From: Fusarium oxysporum f. sp. lycopersici 4287
Taxonomy: Eukaryota > Ascomycota > Sordariomycetes > Hypocreales > Nectriaceae
Direction of reading: 5' to 3'
DNA length: 64,000 nt
Assembly: GCF_000149955.1 (NCBI RefSeq)
Contig: NC_030992.1
Span: 2,190,978 to 2,254,977 of the forward strand
The translations under genes were made by a program, and so were the position numbers. The notes under the pieces were generated by a model. It was not told the origin of the DNA. It saw nothing but the letters and a program-made list of their open reading frames with translations, and searched no databases. Position 1 is the first letter of the stretch; every line of letters begins with the position of its first letter. Shown piece after piece: positions 1 to 15,344 of the stretch.

Positions 1-1028
1 GGTAGCATCTTGTTCACCTTCATCCTCATCACCCTCGTCGGAGTCGTCTTCGTCGAAATCGTCCTCGTCGTCGTCACTAGGACTATCCTGAGGATTGGGG
101 GCGGATTGTGAACCTGTGGGGGCCAGGTTCGGTGTCATCGAGGGTGTTACGTTTCGAGAGCCAGCGGGGGCGGTTCCTACAAGGGCTTGGAACTTTTCGA
201 GGATTTGCTGTGGTGTCGCTGACGGGTTCGTCGAGTCGAAGAGGGAAAACTGTAACTGGGCCTCACCAGAGACAACACTCGTCTTCTTGCCGGGACGCTT
301 GCTCTTGAGACGATACCAGGTAGGTTCCTGTTCCACCTTGTCGTTGTTGAAGATCTCTTCGAGAGCGAGATCGAATTCGCCCATGTAATCTTTTCCGAAG
401 CGGTCCTTGTCCCAGCAGATGACATCCAGGACCAAGTTCTGGACAGATGTGAGGGGAATTTCCTCGGTGACGTTCCATTCGGGGTTGAGTGTCTTCGGGA
501 CATCGTTGGTTACGATTCGAGAGTCGCCGCTAGAAAGAACGAGGTACTGAAGATTAACTGTCAGCATTTGGTTGGGGATATGGTGTCAAGAGAGGGACTT
601 ACAGGATCGGATGTGCCGCTTCGATCCTTGGCTGCAAGGTCTTTTCCCTGGCAAGATGTTAGCAGAAGTCTGATGGAATGAATTTACACTCGGGTGTTCT
701 CTCGCTGCATTGCTGCTGCGTCGAGTTGAGCGGGCAGAGAAGCGATGATGGCGGGAGAGACCTGCAGCCAGCCCGTATAAGAGGGCGTGGAGTACATAAG
801 TACCAAGGGACAATCGATACATACCTTTATAATATAAACTCTAAGGGCCAGGCCATTTCCAGCGTCCCTCGAAGGGCTCGTGCTATCATTTTTCGAGCGC
901 ATGGGAGGACTGTTGCTGCGGTTGTTTTTGGTTCTTCCGTTGGTGTTGCTGACGGAGTGTATGGTTGTGGAGGAAGAAGAGGAGGATCGAGAGGTCGATT
1001 TGAGTCGTGTTGGGATGATGCGCACCAT
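1..1028 (-). CDS. PSD2: Phosphatidylserine decarboxylase proenzyme 2, N-terminal C2 part (partial)
   Basis: This is the 5' part of a type II phosphatidylserine decarboxylase, which converts phosphatidylserine to phosphatidylethanolamine in Golgi/endosomal membranes. Three exons fit by phase: 1028-825, 647-603 and 546-1, with GTATGT and GTAAGT donors. A serine-rich N-terminus (MVRIIPTRLKSTSRSS) leads into one C2 domain. Readable C2 pieces are LRVYIIK, GKDLAAKDRSGTSDPYLVLS, TLNPEWNVTEEI and DVICWDKDRFGKDYMGEFDL, including the Asp residues expected to bind calcium. A very acidic stretch (DDDEDDFDEDDSDEGDEDEG) follows at the window edge. The catalytic domain and the autoprocessing site lie outside the window, so the assignment rests on C2 plus acidic-linker architecture. 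Another C2 protein cannot be fully excluded. Confidence 0.75.
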
Positions 1029-4000
1029 GACGAAGAAAGGGCCTTGGCTTGGCCGGACTGGGGCTCCAACAGCTGGAGCTCCCTGTCACACACAGCACTA
1101 CAGTCTCAGGAGTTATGGAGGGTGATAGATCGATCGACAGCGGGGGGTGCTGGAGCTGTACAGCAGGTAAGCACCTGGGCTGGAAGGGTGTGGTGCGTCC
1201 AGGCGTCCAGGCGTCTCAGGCGCTCAGCTCAGGCGAATTTCCAGGCGATGACACCCACAAAGTGTCCTGCAATAGGTGTCCCAGGGGTGAGGGCCAAGGT
1301 TGATTCCGCTTGTAGCTTTGGGGGGTGAAGACCGTCGTGGGATTGGTGGGGATGCTTGGTAGGGCGGGGAACGAACAACCAAAAGTGACGTAGTGAAAAT
1401 CAGGAACAGATTTGCCCTATTTCAACCTGTTGTCTTGAGTATCCCTCTCAAGTTAATCTGTTGATGTTGTAAGAATTTTAAGAGTGTTGTCGCCCGTTTC
1501 AGCTCGAAATGACTTTAGGGTTGGAGCTTATTATCGCCGTTTTATCGTTTAGGATATGTACGGTCTGCTCGCTTCCACAGATTCAGCTCAGCTCAGCTCA
1601 GCTCTCAAGTAGAAAATGGTTGGTAGCATGAATGAAACCCGTTCTCGACCCCCCCTTTTTTTTAATGGTGTTATAAGTCGTCGTGTCGGCTCGTGGCTTA
1701 GATTGGCTGCTTCATTCGATATACGCCGTGACCATTCCCGCTGTATTTTTTTTTTCTTTCCTCTCCTTTCTTTTCTTTTCGCTCTACTGCTCTTCAATGA
1801 TTGCTCAGCTCGTACTCCAGCTTCGTTCTCTGACGACTGCCCAGGCCAAGCCACGGCCAAGCCCCGGTATCAAGTGTCAGCGCCGTCTGAGCCGTGAATG
1901 TGGGACAAGGAACGCGAGAAGATCCGTCTGTGATCGGTCGGTGGAGTACTTTGATGAAAGTATATTGGTTGATGGTGGGAGAGACAGAAGTGAGTTTGTT
2001 GATGGTCGAGCGTAGAGGCACGTGAGGCAGAATATAAAGAGAAGTAACAAGGGGAGAAATGATTCAAATTAGATCCAGCTCGGTAATAAAAGAGACGAGA
2101 CGAGACGAGAAGTTGAATTAAACAAGATGAGGTACGAGAACTCGGGAGGGATCTTGATACTAAATCAAGTATCATCCATGGAGAAAACAATTGGGCTTCC
2201 CCTGGTTGGCTTGTTTTTTTTCTTCTTCTTCTAATCTCGTCTTGTGTCTCGCACAACAGGTAGAACTCAGGAGAAAGAAGAACGAGAAAAGAAACAAAAC
2301 AGAAAAGGCCGAAAAGGGGAAATGACCCTTGTTTTAATGCTATACAGTCGAGAATAAGCTCACTCCTTGTGTTTATTCTGCTCAGGGCAGCTTTCCTTCA
2401 CAATGTCTACCTACCTCCACTAGGACCTCCAAATAAGTCAGGCCTGTGTGTCCCTTAGCCTCTAGACTCCAGATTCCAGGACTAGGCTACTCGAGCCATC
2501 CATGAATAGTGTTGGGGCGCCTTTTTTGCCGTGCCGATTCCGTGACTGGGGGACACGTATTCGACCATCTCTCGACCTAGTTGACTAAATGAATAAACCC
2601 GAGTTTGATTGAGCTAATAAAAGGTACCTTTCCTTGAGTTGTCTCGTCTCGTGTTTTTGGCTGAAGCGAAACAGAAGAAAATGCCTCTCATTGTTGATTT
2701 TAACCTGGCAGAAGGCTACTGTATCTTACTTTGCCTCATCCGCTATTGTTTAGCCTCTTTTTCAGAGCTTCGTAAGTACATACGAGAGAGTTCTACTGGT
2801 CAGGGTAGTCTACCTCGCCCCAAGGTTACATATGCCCTCGTGTTAAATTCCTTCCATGACATGCATCCAAATCCCCTCGACTCGGTTCCTTTCAGAATAG
2901 GCAACTCGGTCTCGACTCTTGGCTCCAGTATTAATGGTGCCGATTGTCCGTGAACCTGCCAGATCCGAGTGATCATGGCTTGGCCTTGATACACTATCAT
3001 GAGAGGCTCCCAATGTTTGAATTGTCGATCAAGATTAATATGAGGTACTTTAACAACTCTGCCACCGACAAGAGGCATACAGTAGGTTCACAGCATAACT
3101 AAGTCTGGGCTCTGGCTTATTATGTATGTCGGAGGCTAAACCAACAACGGAACATCCACCAATTTATTTCCATCACCGCTCAGATACGGACAATTAATCT
3201 CTCTTGTTCCTCCGTCACCGCTTCTTTTCTTCTGTTGGTCGTATTCTATTTCTTTGCATGTGATCAAGACCATCAATCCTGCGTAGTAATCAATCATACT
3301 CCCCTCTTGGCCTCTGCCCTAAGACCGAAATACCCTTCTCGATTTGGTCATATTCTTCGAGCTCTGTGAGATACATTATAATAAAGGCGTCCCTCTAAAT
3401 GCCTGATAGGCATGTATATCAATTTCCCAACCTAAGGTAACTTGAACCTCCAGTCAGCACTCAACATTCAATTCCTTTTAGCAATAAGCAGCACAAGTCA
3501 TCCCGACGTCACTGGAATGGTTCAAGCCCGCACTCATTTAACAAACTCCAGACCCTTGTCTCTATTCTAATTGTCCCCCAGGGCTGAGATCCTGAGACAA
3601 CGCCACAAGCCACCAAACCCCTCTCCTCATCCGCCCTCAGTTCAATGTCACGTCCAGCTCCCATCTTCCACTGCTAGGATCAGTTCTATCAAAATGCGTC
3701 GATATCTCTCATGACGTCGGGACTATTTTTCTGAAATGGTTCTAAGCCATTCCGTCTCCAGTTGGGTCAGCTGTGGTCTCCGAAGCTTCCGAACGCCTCA
3801 GTTGAAGCTCTCACCACCTGACGTTTCGCATTGGTATCTGCAAACTGGATCATGGTCTCAGTTGATCACCCTACTAAGACTAACTCAACACTTTCCCGCC
3901 ATTCATATGTTACCTATGAGGTTGTGGACATGCATGTGAAAGGTTCAGCAGATAAAAGGCATCATTTCCTTCTGCAACGCTACGCTATGATCCCTTCAAC

Positions 4001-4175
4001 CAAGGCATGTATCCTTCACTCCATGCCATCCAACGTGTGCCCCAAATCCACATCTCTTTTGACCGCCCAACTCCTACCTATGCATTTCTCATATCACATC
4101 AATGCGGTCAACTCAATACAAATATATAAATAAGAGAAGGAACAAATAGGACAGGGTCCTTCATGAACGCCACTC
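1029..4175. other. Intergenic, no gene recognised
   Basis: I see no convincing coding sequence. The stretch holds pyrimidine-rich tracts near 1745-1790 and 2215-2232, and a short GAGAC iteration near 2096-2115. Small open frames here lack domains and splice signals. The part next to 1028 should carry the PSD2 promoter. Confidence 0.6.
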
Positions 4176-7100
4176 TCAAACAGCTGGGCACGACCTCGCA
4201 GATGCCCCCCTTTCTAGTTGTTTTAAAACGTTCACGGCATCTGCAAAAAGAATGTTTCCTCCGCCCAGACAATCGTTTTCCAACGCCTCCTTCACAAGAC
4301 TTACAACCTTTTGAGCCCCATTGCGGTGATTCTGAGCTTGCAACTCGGATGGCTCCAGATCCGCAACTGTCAATATCCACTGCTTTGCGGCTTTTGGCAA
4401 AATTTTGGTATTGTCCTTGTCCTGTTTATCCTCAATACCAAAGGCCCAACAGATCAACGAGCAAACGTAAACACCCCAGTAGTCCGAAATATCTGTCCAA
4501 TGTATTGTTTGTTGCTGGTTGGATTTTCCTTCTCTGTCTTCTCCCTGATCGGATGAAGCTTTGAGGTTAAGGAAGATGTTCAAAGCACGGGCAGCAAAAA
4601 CAGTGGCGATTGCAGCTGTGCTAGATTTACACCATTCGCCCAGTAATCTCTGGTGTTCCACAAAGATATTAAAGTCCGTCACCTTCTTGTTGAAGACCCA
4701 GCTCTGCCCAGATACTGATAATAGGTAGTAAAGAGGTGTGTACTGAAGAGCCAGGTAGGAACTAGCAACTGCCGAGTCAGGAAATGCTCTTAACATAAGC
4801 ATTCTCTCCGACTCAAAGTTCAGTGCACCCTCCATCAGGCCAACGTGTGCTGAGTTCTGACGACGCGAAATGAATAATGAGCATGCTGCAAGCAAGATTG
4901 CCGCGTCAAAGGCAGGCAGAGATGCTACATCAGTGGCAGAGAGCATCCTCATGTTGATGCTTGAGATGGTTTTCGGGTCCTTTCTTGTCCGTAGTCTTGT
5001 CCATGTTTGAGGATCATGTGCTTCCCAGGATTTTGTTGTTGTTGCTGTAAGTGGAATAGGAAGAGTGTCTGGAGCAGTGTAGTCCAGGCCAATGGCGGAA
5101 ACATACGGCCGTTGATGATACCGTGAACTGTGGACATCCAGGAGGAAGCAGGCAGCCAGCAGTCGTCGTTGAGTTTCTGCAGCAACCCAGATCTTCCAAG
5201 CCGACTGACCTCGGGGCGAAGAGCGAGAAGAAGATTCATGGTGATGATTAAAAACCTATCGGGAGTTAAGCCAGGTATTCGAGGGGGGTATGAGGTCGAA
5301 AAGAAAGACATGATGTTCAGAGGTTTTCCAATAGAAGAGAAAGATAAAGAATAGAAGAAGGAAAAAAGAAGAAGAAGAAGAAGAAGAAGAAGAATACGGA
5401 AGAAAGAAAGAAAGAAAGGAATAATCAAGAGAAATCACGCGGACTAACCCTGTGGTAAAGTGCAGTGAACCGAGCAGAGGGCTGATGTGAGTGTGGCTTT
5501 CTACCACGAAACCGAGCATAATACTCGCAAAGTGCAATAGTTTGCTGTACTGGCATTGACCACTTTTCAGCTTGTGTAAACTAAGTGTATCAGCACCGGT
5601 CGATTGTCGACTGCTCCTTTGGCGAGCTCCTGTTCTCTCAACTCACCACTTTTGACTTTTGCCAGGCGTGTGCATGAAGCTGAGCTCCCTTCATGCGGTC
5701 GTCTGCGTTAGGGATGTATTGTGTCGCCAGAGCAGCCATGGCGCATTGGAGGACCTGTACATGCTCTGTCTCCTCCTCGGGTACATCCTCATAAGTGTGC
5801 TTATGGATGATGGGGTTCTTGGGGTGGACATGCTCCCAATAGGTTTCTAAGTATGTCGGAATTGAGTCTCTCGTCGCTGCAGGGAGAGATATGGGCATCA
5901 GATCAGGAGTACTCAATAAGCTGCCATCTGAAGGCCCAGAGCTACATGCCCCCAATCCGAAAGCTCCATCTGATGTTGGTAGCGAGGAGACAGCTAATAA
6001 AGTCTCAGATTGAGCGACAGCTAATGAAGGGGACATGCTACGAACTGCAGGAATAGGAATCTGATTGGTAGTGCTGAAAGAAGGGCCTTCGGAGTATCCA
6101 GGTAATGCAAGATCCATATCACCAAAGACAGACGGATATGCTTGTGGTGGAGTATCGGTATATGAATACGAGCCAGGGTATGTGTTGCTGTCCAGACTGG
6201 CAGTGATGTCATTTGCAGTCGTTGGGTAAGCTGGAGTCGCGGTCATCCAAGACCCGTTCGTTGTTGGCACGGAGAATTGTGAGCGCCTTGTGTTATCTGG
6301 GGGAGTCGAGAATGTACTTGTAGGAGCTGATGAAGACATTGAGCTTTCAGGCCAGCCTAGATCCGGGGGTGCTTCCTCAGGGATGGATGATATTATGGAC
6401 ATGCCGGACATGTTTCTTGGTTCCGAATAGCTTGCTACAAAACTGTCGTTCGTTGGTAGTGTATGGAGCACATAGTTGTTTGGCCCGATGGGGTAGTTAT
6501 CTGAGGAATTGTTCACGGTTGGCGGCGGATTGTAGGCCCTGATGAGGAGCAGATGTCGATGCCACTGATGGCCATGAAACAGCCATATTCGAGCTGCTGT
6601 TTGCGGTTACTGCTCGAGGGTGTCTATAGACTTCAGGCATTTTGAGTCCTAGTTCTGGCGCAGAGTCTGCAGGGGGCAAGCTAGGTGTTTTCGGGCTACC
6701 TTGACGGCTATGTTTCGGGTCTCTAACATCTTGACCATCTTGCTCACTACTCTTGTTAGCCTCGAAGCCCTCCAGGTGTCACTATTCCAACGTACTGTCT
6801 TTGAACATGACGGTCGAGGAGGTCCTTGCGATGGAAAGTCTTATTACAGTTTTCGACCGGGCAGAATAAATCAGGAGCTGAGTGACTGAGCTGATGACGT
6901 CTGTATCCCATTGTTAGAAACACCTCTTAGCTTTGCGGAAGATCACAAACCTCAAGTGCTCTGCTCTAGAGAAGGTCTGGGAAAGTTAGATGTGAAGATC
7001 GTAGAGAGAGAAGAAATATACCTTGGGGCACTGGTTGCATGTGTGAACCGGAACACCTTTCTTGGCCTTGCTTATCTTTCTGGTTATAGGAGTCAACTTG

Positions 7101-7453
7101 ACGTGTGCCTCTCCAGTGGCTGCTCCAGTGGTGAAGGGCCTCATGGGAGTGTGCGATGATGGGCCAGGCTGGTAGGAGAACTCGTTGGAGTCAACACTTG
7201 CGTTGCTACGGCGTCGGCTAGTCATGTTGATATTGGGCTTTGGTGATGATGTGTGATCATCGAGAGAAGATTTCATGGATGAAACAGGAATATCAGACCT
7301 GTTGTTATGGGAGGAAGAGGGTGGTGGATGTTTTAATGTAGTAGCATGGCTGTGGGTAGAGGGTGGCCTTGAAGTCAATCCGACGGAACGGGTTCCGGGA
7401 CTTGAATCGACGTGTTCGTCGTCGGTATTCATGATATTCTTGAGACTAGCCAT
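4176..7453 (-). CDS. C2H2 zinc-finger transcription factor with fungal_trans domain
   Basis: This is a putative nuclear DNA-binding regulator. Exons by phase are 7453-7022, 6976-6951 (26 nt), 6900-6796, 6746 to about 6530, about 6530 to 5647, 5562-5449 and 5255-4176. Splicing assembles two C2H2 fingers. The first (CNQCPKTFSRAEHLRRHQLSH, Cys2 then His2) spans two introns. The second is CPVENCNKTFHRKDLLDRHV followed by QRH. A Ser/Thr/Pro-rich linker follows. The fungal_trans-type region starts near YLETYWEHVHPKNPIIHKHT and continues through QTIALCEYYARFRGRK and AWKIWVAAETQRRLLAACF to the stop. The start ATGGCTAGTCTC is chosen because nothing further upstream has an ATG in frame. One odd point is that the frame changes near 6500-6560 with no canonical intron of the right length. 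The target genes are unknown. Confidence 0.8.
5366..5419. repeat. (AAG)n/(AAAG)n microsatellite in an intron
   Basis: About nine AAG units are followed by AAAG units. They lie inside the 193-nt intron 5448-5256 of the C2H2 regulator. On the gene strand they form a long pyrimidine tract upstream of the acceptor ATAG. Confidence 0.9.
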
Positions 7454-10400
7454 GGCCCAGAGTTGATAACAGAAGCACAAATCAAAAGAGGCAGTGAGTC
7501 CGGAGAATTATAGATGGACAAGCCAAACTTAGGAAGACACAGCCCCCAGGGAGGCGTATGAACAAGTCCCGGCAGATGGGACGTTTTAGGCTCATGTAAA
7601 GAAGGTGGGCGATGAGGGTATAGAACAGCAAGTGGGAGTAATAGTGGGGGAGTTGGTGTAGAATTCGAGCAAGATCACAGACGGGAAGAGGTACAGACGG
7701 CTAAGGCTGGCGAACAGAGCGAGCCCAGTGTTTAGCAGGGATGCGGATGTGAATATGGGGCTCAGTGCAAGTGAGATATTTACTCTTGGTACAAAGATAG
7801 GAACCAGGAGAGGCATTGCTGGGTTAGACCTGGGCAGGATTATTTGAGAGAGTGTTAGAACATGGATGCAAGGGGATGTCGATGTGATTGACCCAAGGTT
7901 GAAGACAACCCTGCGAGCTGAGTATGGGGCGCAGGACAGGGGAGTTGATGCATGGATTGAAACATGGATATGGACAAGATTAGATGCTTTGAAGGAGGTG
8001 AGGTGGAGGGGAAACAAGAGATGCACCTGATGCAAGGCACTTGTCTGCCTCTTGATTACTGTACGTAGTGTTTAAAGCGTCCTCGACACCAAAAGGTTGC
8101 GACATGGGGAGTCCATCCCATTGTTTGGTTTGGTTTGTCCATGTGCCACCCTCTCACATCGACCCTTGTCGCATGCTTGCCGCTCCCTGTTCGTCGAGAA
8201 TGCGACAAGTGGCGGGACGGGGCCGCAAGCGCCATCTAAGCCTTCAAGGAACGGTACCTGATCGAGCAACTAGCGCCCAGGTGTGGTACCGTATCAAAAA
8301 GACACTATTCACCCCCGACCGATCCGATGGCTTGCGGGTGGTAGCTCGCGCTTAGACGTAGTTGGCGCAGACCTATCCAATGCTTTTTGAAGAGAGACAG
8401 AATGGCGGCGATGATCAGTAAGAATGGTTGTATTGAGAAAAGGGAAAATGTTGCACATGAAGAATCCAAAAATACCAGCACGGAATAGCAGCACAGAGGC
8501 GTAGAAATTCGAACTGGTGCTAGGGGATGCTCGGGCACTAGGGTTAAAATTGATTTTGGAGCTCCAGTTTCACAGGAAGCTAAAGCAATGCATCTGCATC
8601 GTATCTGGGCACTGAGACATCGTGGGCACGAGCGTGGGCGTGGTCGGGCGGGTATGGCGTCAAGGCGCCTGTTGGTGGCTGCTCTAGAAGCTAGAACCGA
8701 TCATGGCTTGATGTCTCCAGAATGACAACAGACATGACATCGCGCATTTGAAATGGGTGTGGCTGTCTGACAGGTATCGACAACGATGCGTAGGAGAGAA
8801 AAAAAGATCCAATACAGAAGAGGCTGTGTCTAGAAAGGTTAAGTCGAGGAAAATGAACTGGGGAGAGAAGGAAAGGCGGCCGACAGGTAGGTACTATACT
8901 GTACCTTCCAGTAGCTCTTGCTTGCATCAGTAACGGGTACCGGCTTACCTAAGAGCTTGACCTACCGACTTGGTAAGCATCCATTCCCATTAGTCTGGTC
9001 CCGATATTGCCGATATATCAGCTATTGAGTTTATTGACACTGCCTTTAGATTGTGTTTTTTAAAACTTTCTATGTAATTACTTCCATCACTTCGATTGTG
9101 AAGCAACTCGTCTTTGGGGAACCCTGGGTCCATCCAACCTTACAAGTGCTTATCCCAAGGGTTTACTGGTAATTAGCTCCCATGGCCCGACCAGCCTCAA
9201 TAGGGCCCGCGCCGTTACAACACTGTCCAGTGTCCATTGTCCACATGGTTTAGGTAGGTATGTTAGGTTCGGTCTAAGCTTTTTAACCGAGTTCTCAATA
9301 TCACCCACATTTAATCCGAATCGCATACTGATCTCAATACCGGTATCCCATTCTCATGACAGATGTATGTATTGAAACATTACTTGAAATGTTGGATCCT
9401 TTCCCCTGGTAGCGTCAATTCGAATCCCTGTCTGTTGTACAAGGGTGACATTAGCCCAGCCTTGCTGGGCGCTAGGGTGGCCAAACAAAAGTCTAGGGCA
9501 GACACACCACAGCTCAGCCACTCGATGGCTGATTGGTCAATGTTTCATGATGACCTGAGGTGACCTATTTTTACATCCTTGGGCTGCGCCTGTTGGGTCC
9601 TGCACAGACAAAATCTGCTTGTTCAGTGTGATGCGCTAGCTCAAGCAGAAAGTTAGCAGCGTCACGATAATGCTTGTTGCGATCGACAAATTAATTAATC
9701 AGAGACAAGGCATTCTTTAATTTGCAGATCGACGAGTCAATTCCAGCAACGCCTTGCGGCTCATTGACCCATAAACTACCTATTGGCTTATTGAATACTA
9801 ATCTTCTTCTGAGTCGGGAACAAACCGTTGTGCTCGTCCCGAGCAAAAGGATATGAAATGCGGGGCCGGACCGTTCCACGTTCCACGCTGTTTCTCCCCG
9901 CCTTTTGGCTGGACATGGAAATAGGAAATAACAACGTCCACGAGACTACACGGCACCAGCTGTCCAAAGGTTGTCCTTCTTTCCCAAATTAGATCATCAC
10001 ATATTGTTGTCTACCATATGTCATTCCGCACACTAAGCCTAGTATAAACGACCTTTTTCGGATTTTGAGGCCAAGACTCTGGGGGATTCGGCCCGCACGG
10101 AGAATATTCCTTAAAAGAAGTCCTCCACGGGACTCGTAGAGCTGTTTGTTGCAACCATAGATTCATATCTGGGTGGACAAGCGAAAAGCCCCCGGCGCTT
10201 GGATCCCGACTATTTTTGTATTTAGAGGCTCTTTTGGACCAATACATTGACAAGAAGAAGCGGCTTTTCCCAATGTAGATCTTGCACGAAATCTACCCTG
10301 TTTCTGTCGCCAAGGTCTCGCTAAGATGCTACATGAACTCATCCCGTCACTACGTCGCAGACATGCCCATGTTGACAACTAGCTTTTCAGCACCGATGCA

Positions 10401-11584
10401 CGTCTGGTCTGATTCGCATGTGCTCCTCTAGAAGTGGAAGCAGATCTACACATGGGGACACACCCCTTGACTTGGCACTTGTTGCCTGTCACTCACCACA
10501 TGTCTCCAACTTTCTATACACCGCAATTTGAGTTTATGAACTAGTCGCCCATTTGAGTACTGGCCGAAATCTTCATGACCCTTGTGGGGGTCATCTCCAT
10601 TCGGACGTTTATCCGGGCATCCTCGATCGTATCTTTTACCTATCGCAGCCTGGTACGAATCATTGACATTTAGGAGCTTGACATTTTCGACATCAACATT
10701 TGCAATCAGGTTTCTCCTGTACATGCTGAGGGACTGCTTTCTACATCGCATTGCAAGGCGTGGAGAGATTCCTGTTGCCTAATGTCGATCGTTTAGGTCG
10801 AGGCAGACTGATGCTGACTGTACGATCGACAAATTCAACCAGATATCCCCTCGAACTCCAATTTACCACCATTGCCATGATGAAGTGGTCTCATCTGTTG
10901 GAACGTTACTTCTAATCATCCAGTGCTGTAGTAATCATCTGACTGAGCTCAATTGACAGTATAGCCGCCTAGGCGCCTAAGCGCAGGCGCCCCCAGATTG
11001 TGGTATTTGAGTGTCTGCGCCATCCGGAAAGCTGGATAACCTGAAGAGATTTGGCTCGGACTGATTTGCTCCGATATTTCAGCCTCACCGAGGGGGCCAT
11101 GCACACTGGCTTGGTTAGCTGTACGACAATAGTTATCATGTCAGCAACGAGGGGCTCGAAATAAACTCCCGAACCAAAGGATTGTACCTGCAGAGACGCA
11201 GGCCGTAGCAAGGTGGTCCTAAGAATGAGATAATGTCACAAAAAAGGAGAGTATCGGAACATTTGAACTGATCAATCATACTCCTCGGATTACTTCGCCC
11301 AACTGTCGTACAATCCCGCAGCTACCTTAGACAAAAAGAATCCGCGTTCAACAGTGCGCCGAGGTTACATCGTAGTCGCGAAAACATTCGATACATAAAA
11401 GCCAGAACGCCTTGTATACCGGTCCTGTATTAAAGCGCACAGCCGAATACTGATTAAAATAATAATCCAAAGTCCATTGCGCAAACATCTGTTGTCCCTA
11501 TCGTGGTGGCCCTGCCTCCTCTTCCTTCTGGACATTTTTAACCAATCTCCCACATTTGCAATCTGCATGACCATACAGCTCCAT
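7454..11584. other. Intergenic, no gene recognised
   Basis: This is about 4.1 kb without a supported gene. The open frames are short, lack family motifs and overlap on both strands. Several TACCTAC/GGTAGG-type motifs occur near 8880-8990 and 9250. I found no clear tRNA. Confidence 0.55.
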
Positions 11585-13075
<1,491 letters not shown>

Positions 13076-15344
13076 GGCTGATAGATAAGACTGGCACTGA
13101 CTTTGACTGTTGGGGGAAGATGACGTGGCTTCGGGGTCGGGTCGGGTTGTGGGAGAGGATGAGAGAGACCTTAGGAGTAGGGGCCTAGGTAAGTCTGGTC
13201 TTAATTATGTGCGTGCTGAGGAACGAGACGGGGAAGCGACCTGGAACTGCTGTAGCAGTAGGTAGTTATTAACCTGGAGGAAAACGGTTACGGCTACCGA
13301 AGCAGTTCCACGTTGACGCGAAAAAAACCGGGTCTTGAATTGGGTCTGGACTTTCTCCAGAGCTGATTGGGTTTGGGGCGTAATATTCCCTGTAAAAGTC
13401 TGGGGTTCTAAAACTTGGCTCCTCGCCTTACAACAGCACTTTATATGCGAGACTCTGAGGATACCGTCATCGGAGGCGATATATGATGATTGATAAAGAG
13501 CAGAAACAAGAAACAAGGCATGATGCATTGATCAAGGTTGGGACAGAGTCAAAAGCTGATATCTACAGATAAGCCACTGCTTTCTTCCTTTCGAGTTCCC
13601 CTATAGCTCTCGATGGAACGGACGACATCGTCTAATTAAAAAAGTGGCCCGGCTTTCTCGTGTCAAAAAAAGGAGTGTAATCTCAAACACTTAATAGCGC
13701 AACTACCATAGCCATCACACCTTAGATGAGACAGGCAACTGCTCTCGTGACAATGCTTGTTCACTTGTAATTGCGCTCAACATGAATTTTGTGCATCTTA
13801 ATAACTGTTTTTGAGCCGAATCGTCGCGTCAAATGTCAATTTCTCCAACACGATGTGGATTGTGGCGTCATTGCTGCCACCCCTTTAGCTGATCTACATG
13901 AAAAGGGGGAAGAAGCTGGTGGAAGAGAGCTTGAAGTGGTCACATGATGACGCACGTGAGTGTTCATCAATGTGATCAGATACTCATATATTCATTCATC
14001 CAAGGTTCCTCATGTTGCCCAAAGAATTTAACAAAGCTGAGCCAATGGCCCAAGTCAGTCAAGCTTCCTCGCAGACTACCTAAAGATTGCTCGTCGACTC
14101 AAGTAATCTTAAAAATGCAGCTTATGCTTATTGTTGTCAATGCAACATGCGTTTCAAAGAGTCCTCAGGAGGGGCATCTTCACAAATCTGGAATCATTCT
14201 ATTCAAGCAAAAGCAAGGTCAATATTATCGGACAACCTGCTAGACCCACCGTGTAGCAATCCTCTCCATACAGGATAACCAGGTAAATACGCAGACCAAG
14301 AAGATGCGTTCGTTACTTGGGCCTGGTCATCGACCCCAAGACCCTGGAACCATCCAAGCCTAGGTGATCGTAGCTGGGAATAGAGTTTGGACAGTATTCC
14401 GGATACTACCAGCACAATGAACCAGAGAAATATAGAATTGTTCGGGCCATCTACTGATTCATCCTGGCATTAATTGGTGCTTCTGGTGAGTTTCTTTGCC
14501 TCTTCAGGGCCTCTCAAACTCTGTGCGTTTCAAGCTGTAGCTCCCTGGATATAATTTCGATAGGCCCTTGCCTTTTTGGACCAAGAACCCCAAACCAAAC
14601 AAGTTCCTTGTCTGATACTCAGCCTTCATTGGTGGTTAGCAAATACCCTAGTCATTAGCACCAAGGCATATCTTGACCTACCCCCAAGAACAAGAATCAA
14701 TTTGGCCTTGCTACTTCTCATGGCAATGGAAATCTTAAACAAATATTGGTTATTTAACTTCTAGTCGTGAACACCACCGCAAAACTTCCCTTACCCGAGA
14801 TCACTGGATGCCGCTTCACCCTCCCTGTTTCGAATGAAACAATCTACACTTGGCTCTAATCTGGCTTCTATGGCTTCTCTATGATAGAACAGATGGCCTG
14901 CTTTCTTTGTTCTGTCTGTTTCAAATCAACCAGGATGTCAATCACAGCCGTCAAACTTGGAAAAGTCCGCCAATCCAACCAACTCGGCTATCAGACCCTT
15001 CGAATAAGCTTAGGCTAAGCCTTGACTGCAAATGGCGAGAAGTACCTATCCTGAATAAGCTTCCCCTTGTCAAGGTTTCAGTGACAAACTGGCAGCGGCT
15101 TGTCTGTCATTAGCTCCGTTCCCAGAATTGACTGGCCTGTGGCTGGAGGTCTGGGACGGTATCGTTGCATGACAGAAATCCTTTATAAGGAGTCAGACCT
15201 GGACAAACAACATCTAGCCCAGCAGGATATTCTTTGCTACTTTCTTTCATCTTTGGCAGTCCTGGGCAGGCCCGCAAAACCGCATTCTTTAATATTTTCC
15301 ACTTTATTCTCGTTTAAGTGATCACTCGTTTAATCATTTCCAAC
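13076..15344. other. Intergenic between PCT1 and the pectate lyase
   Basis: This gap lies between the divergent PCT1 and pectate lyase genes. No convincing gene is visible in about 2.3 kb. Open frames around 13205-13528 and 13944-14415 have no recognisable motifs. Confidence 0.55.
15181..15190 (+). promoter_or_regulatory. TATA-like element upstream of the pectate lyase
   Basis: CTTTATAAGG lies about 160 bases before the apparent pectate lyase start. The spacing is plausible for a fungal TATA box plus 5' leader. It is a motif match only. Confidence 0.35.
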
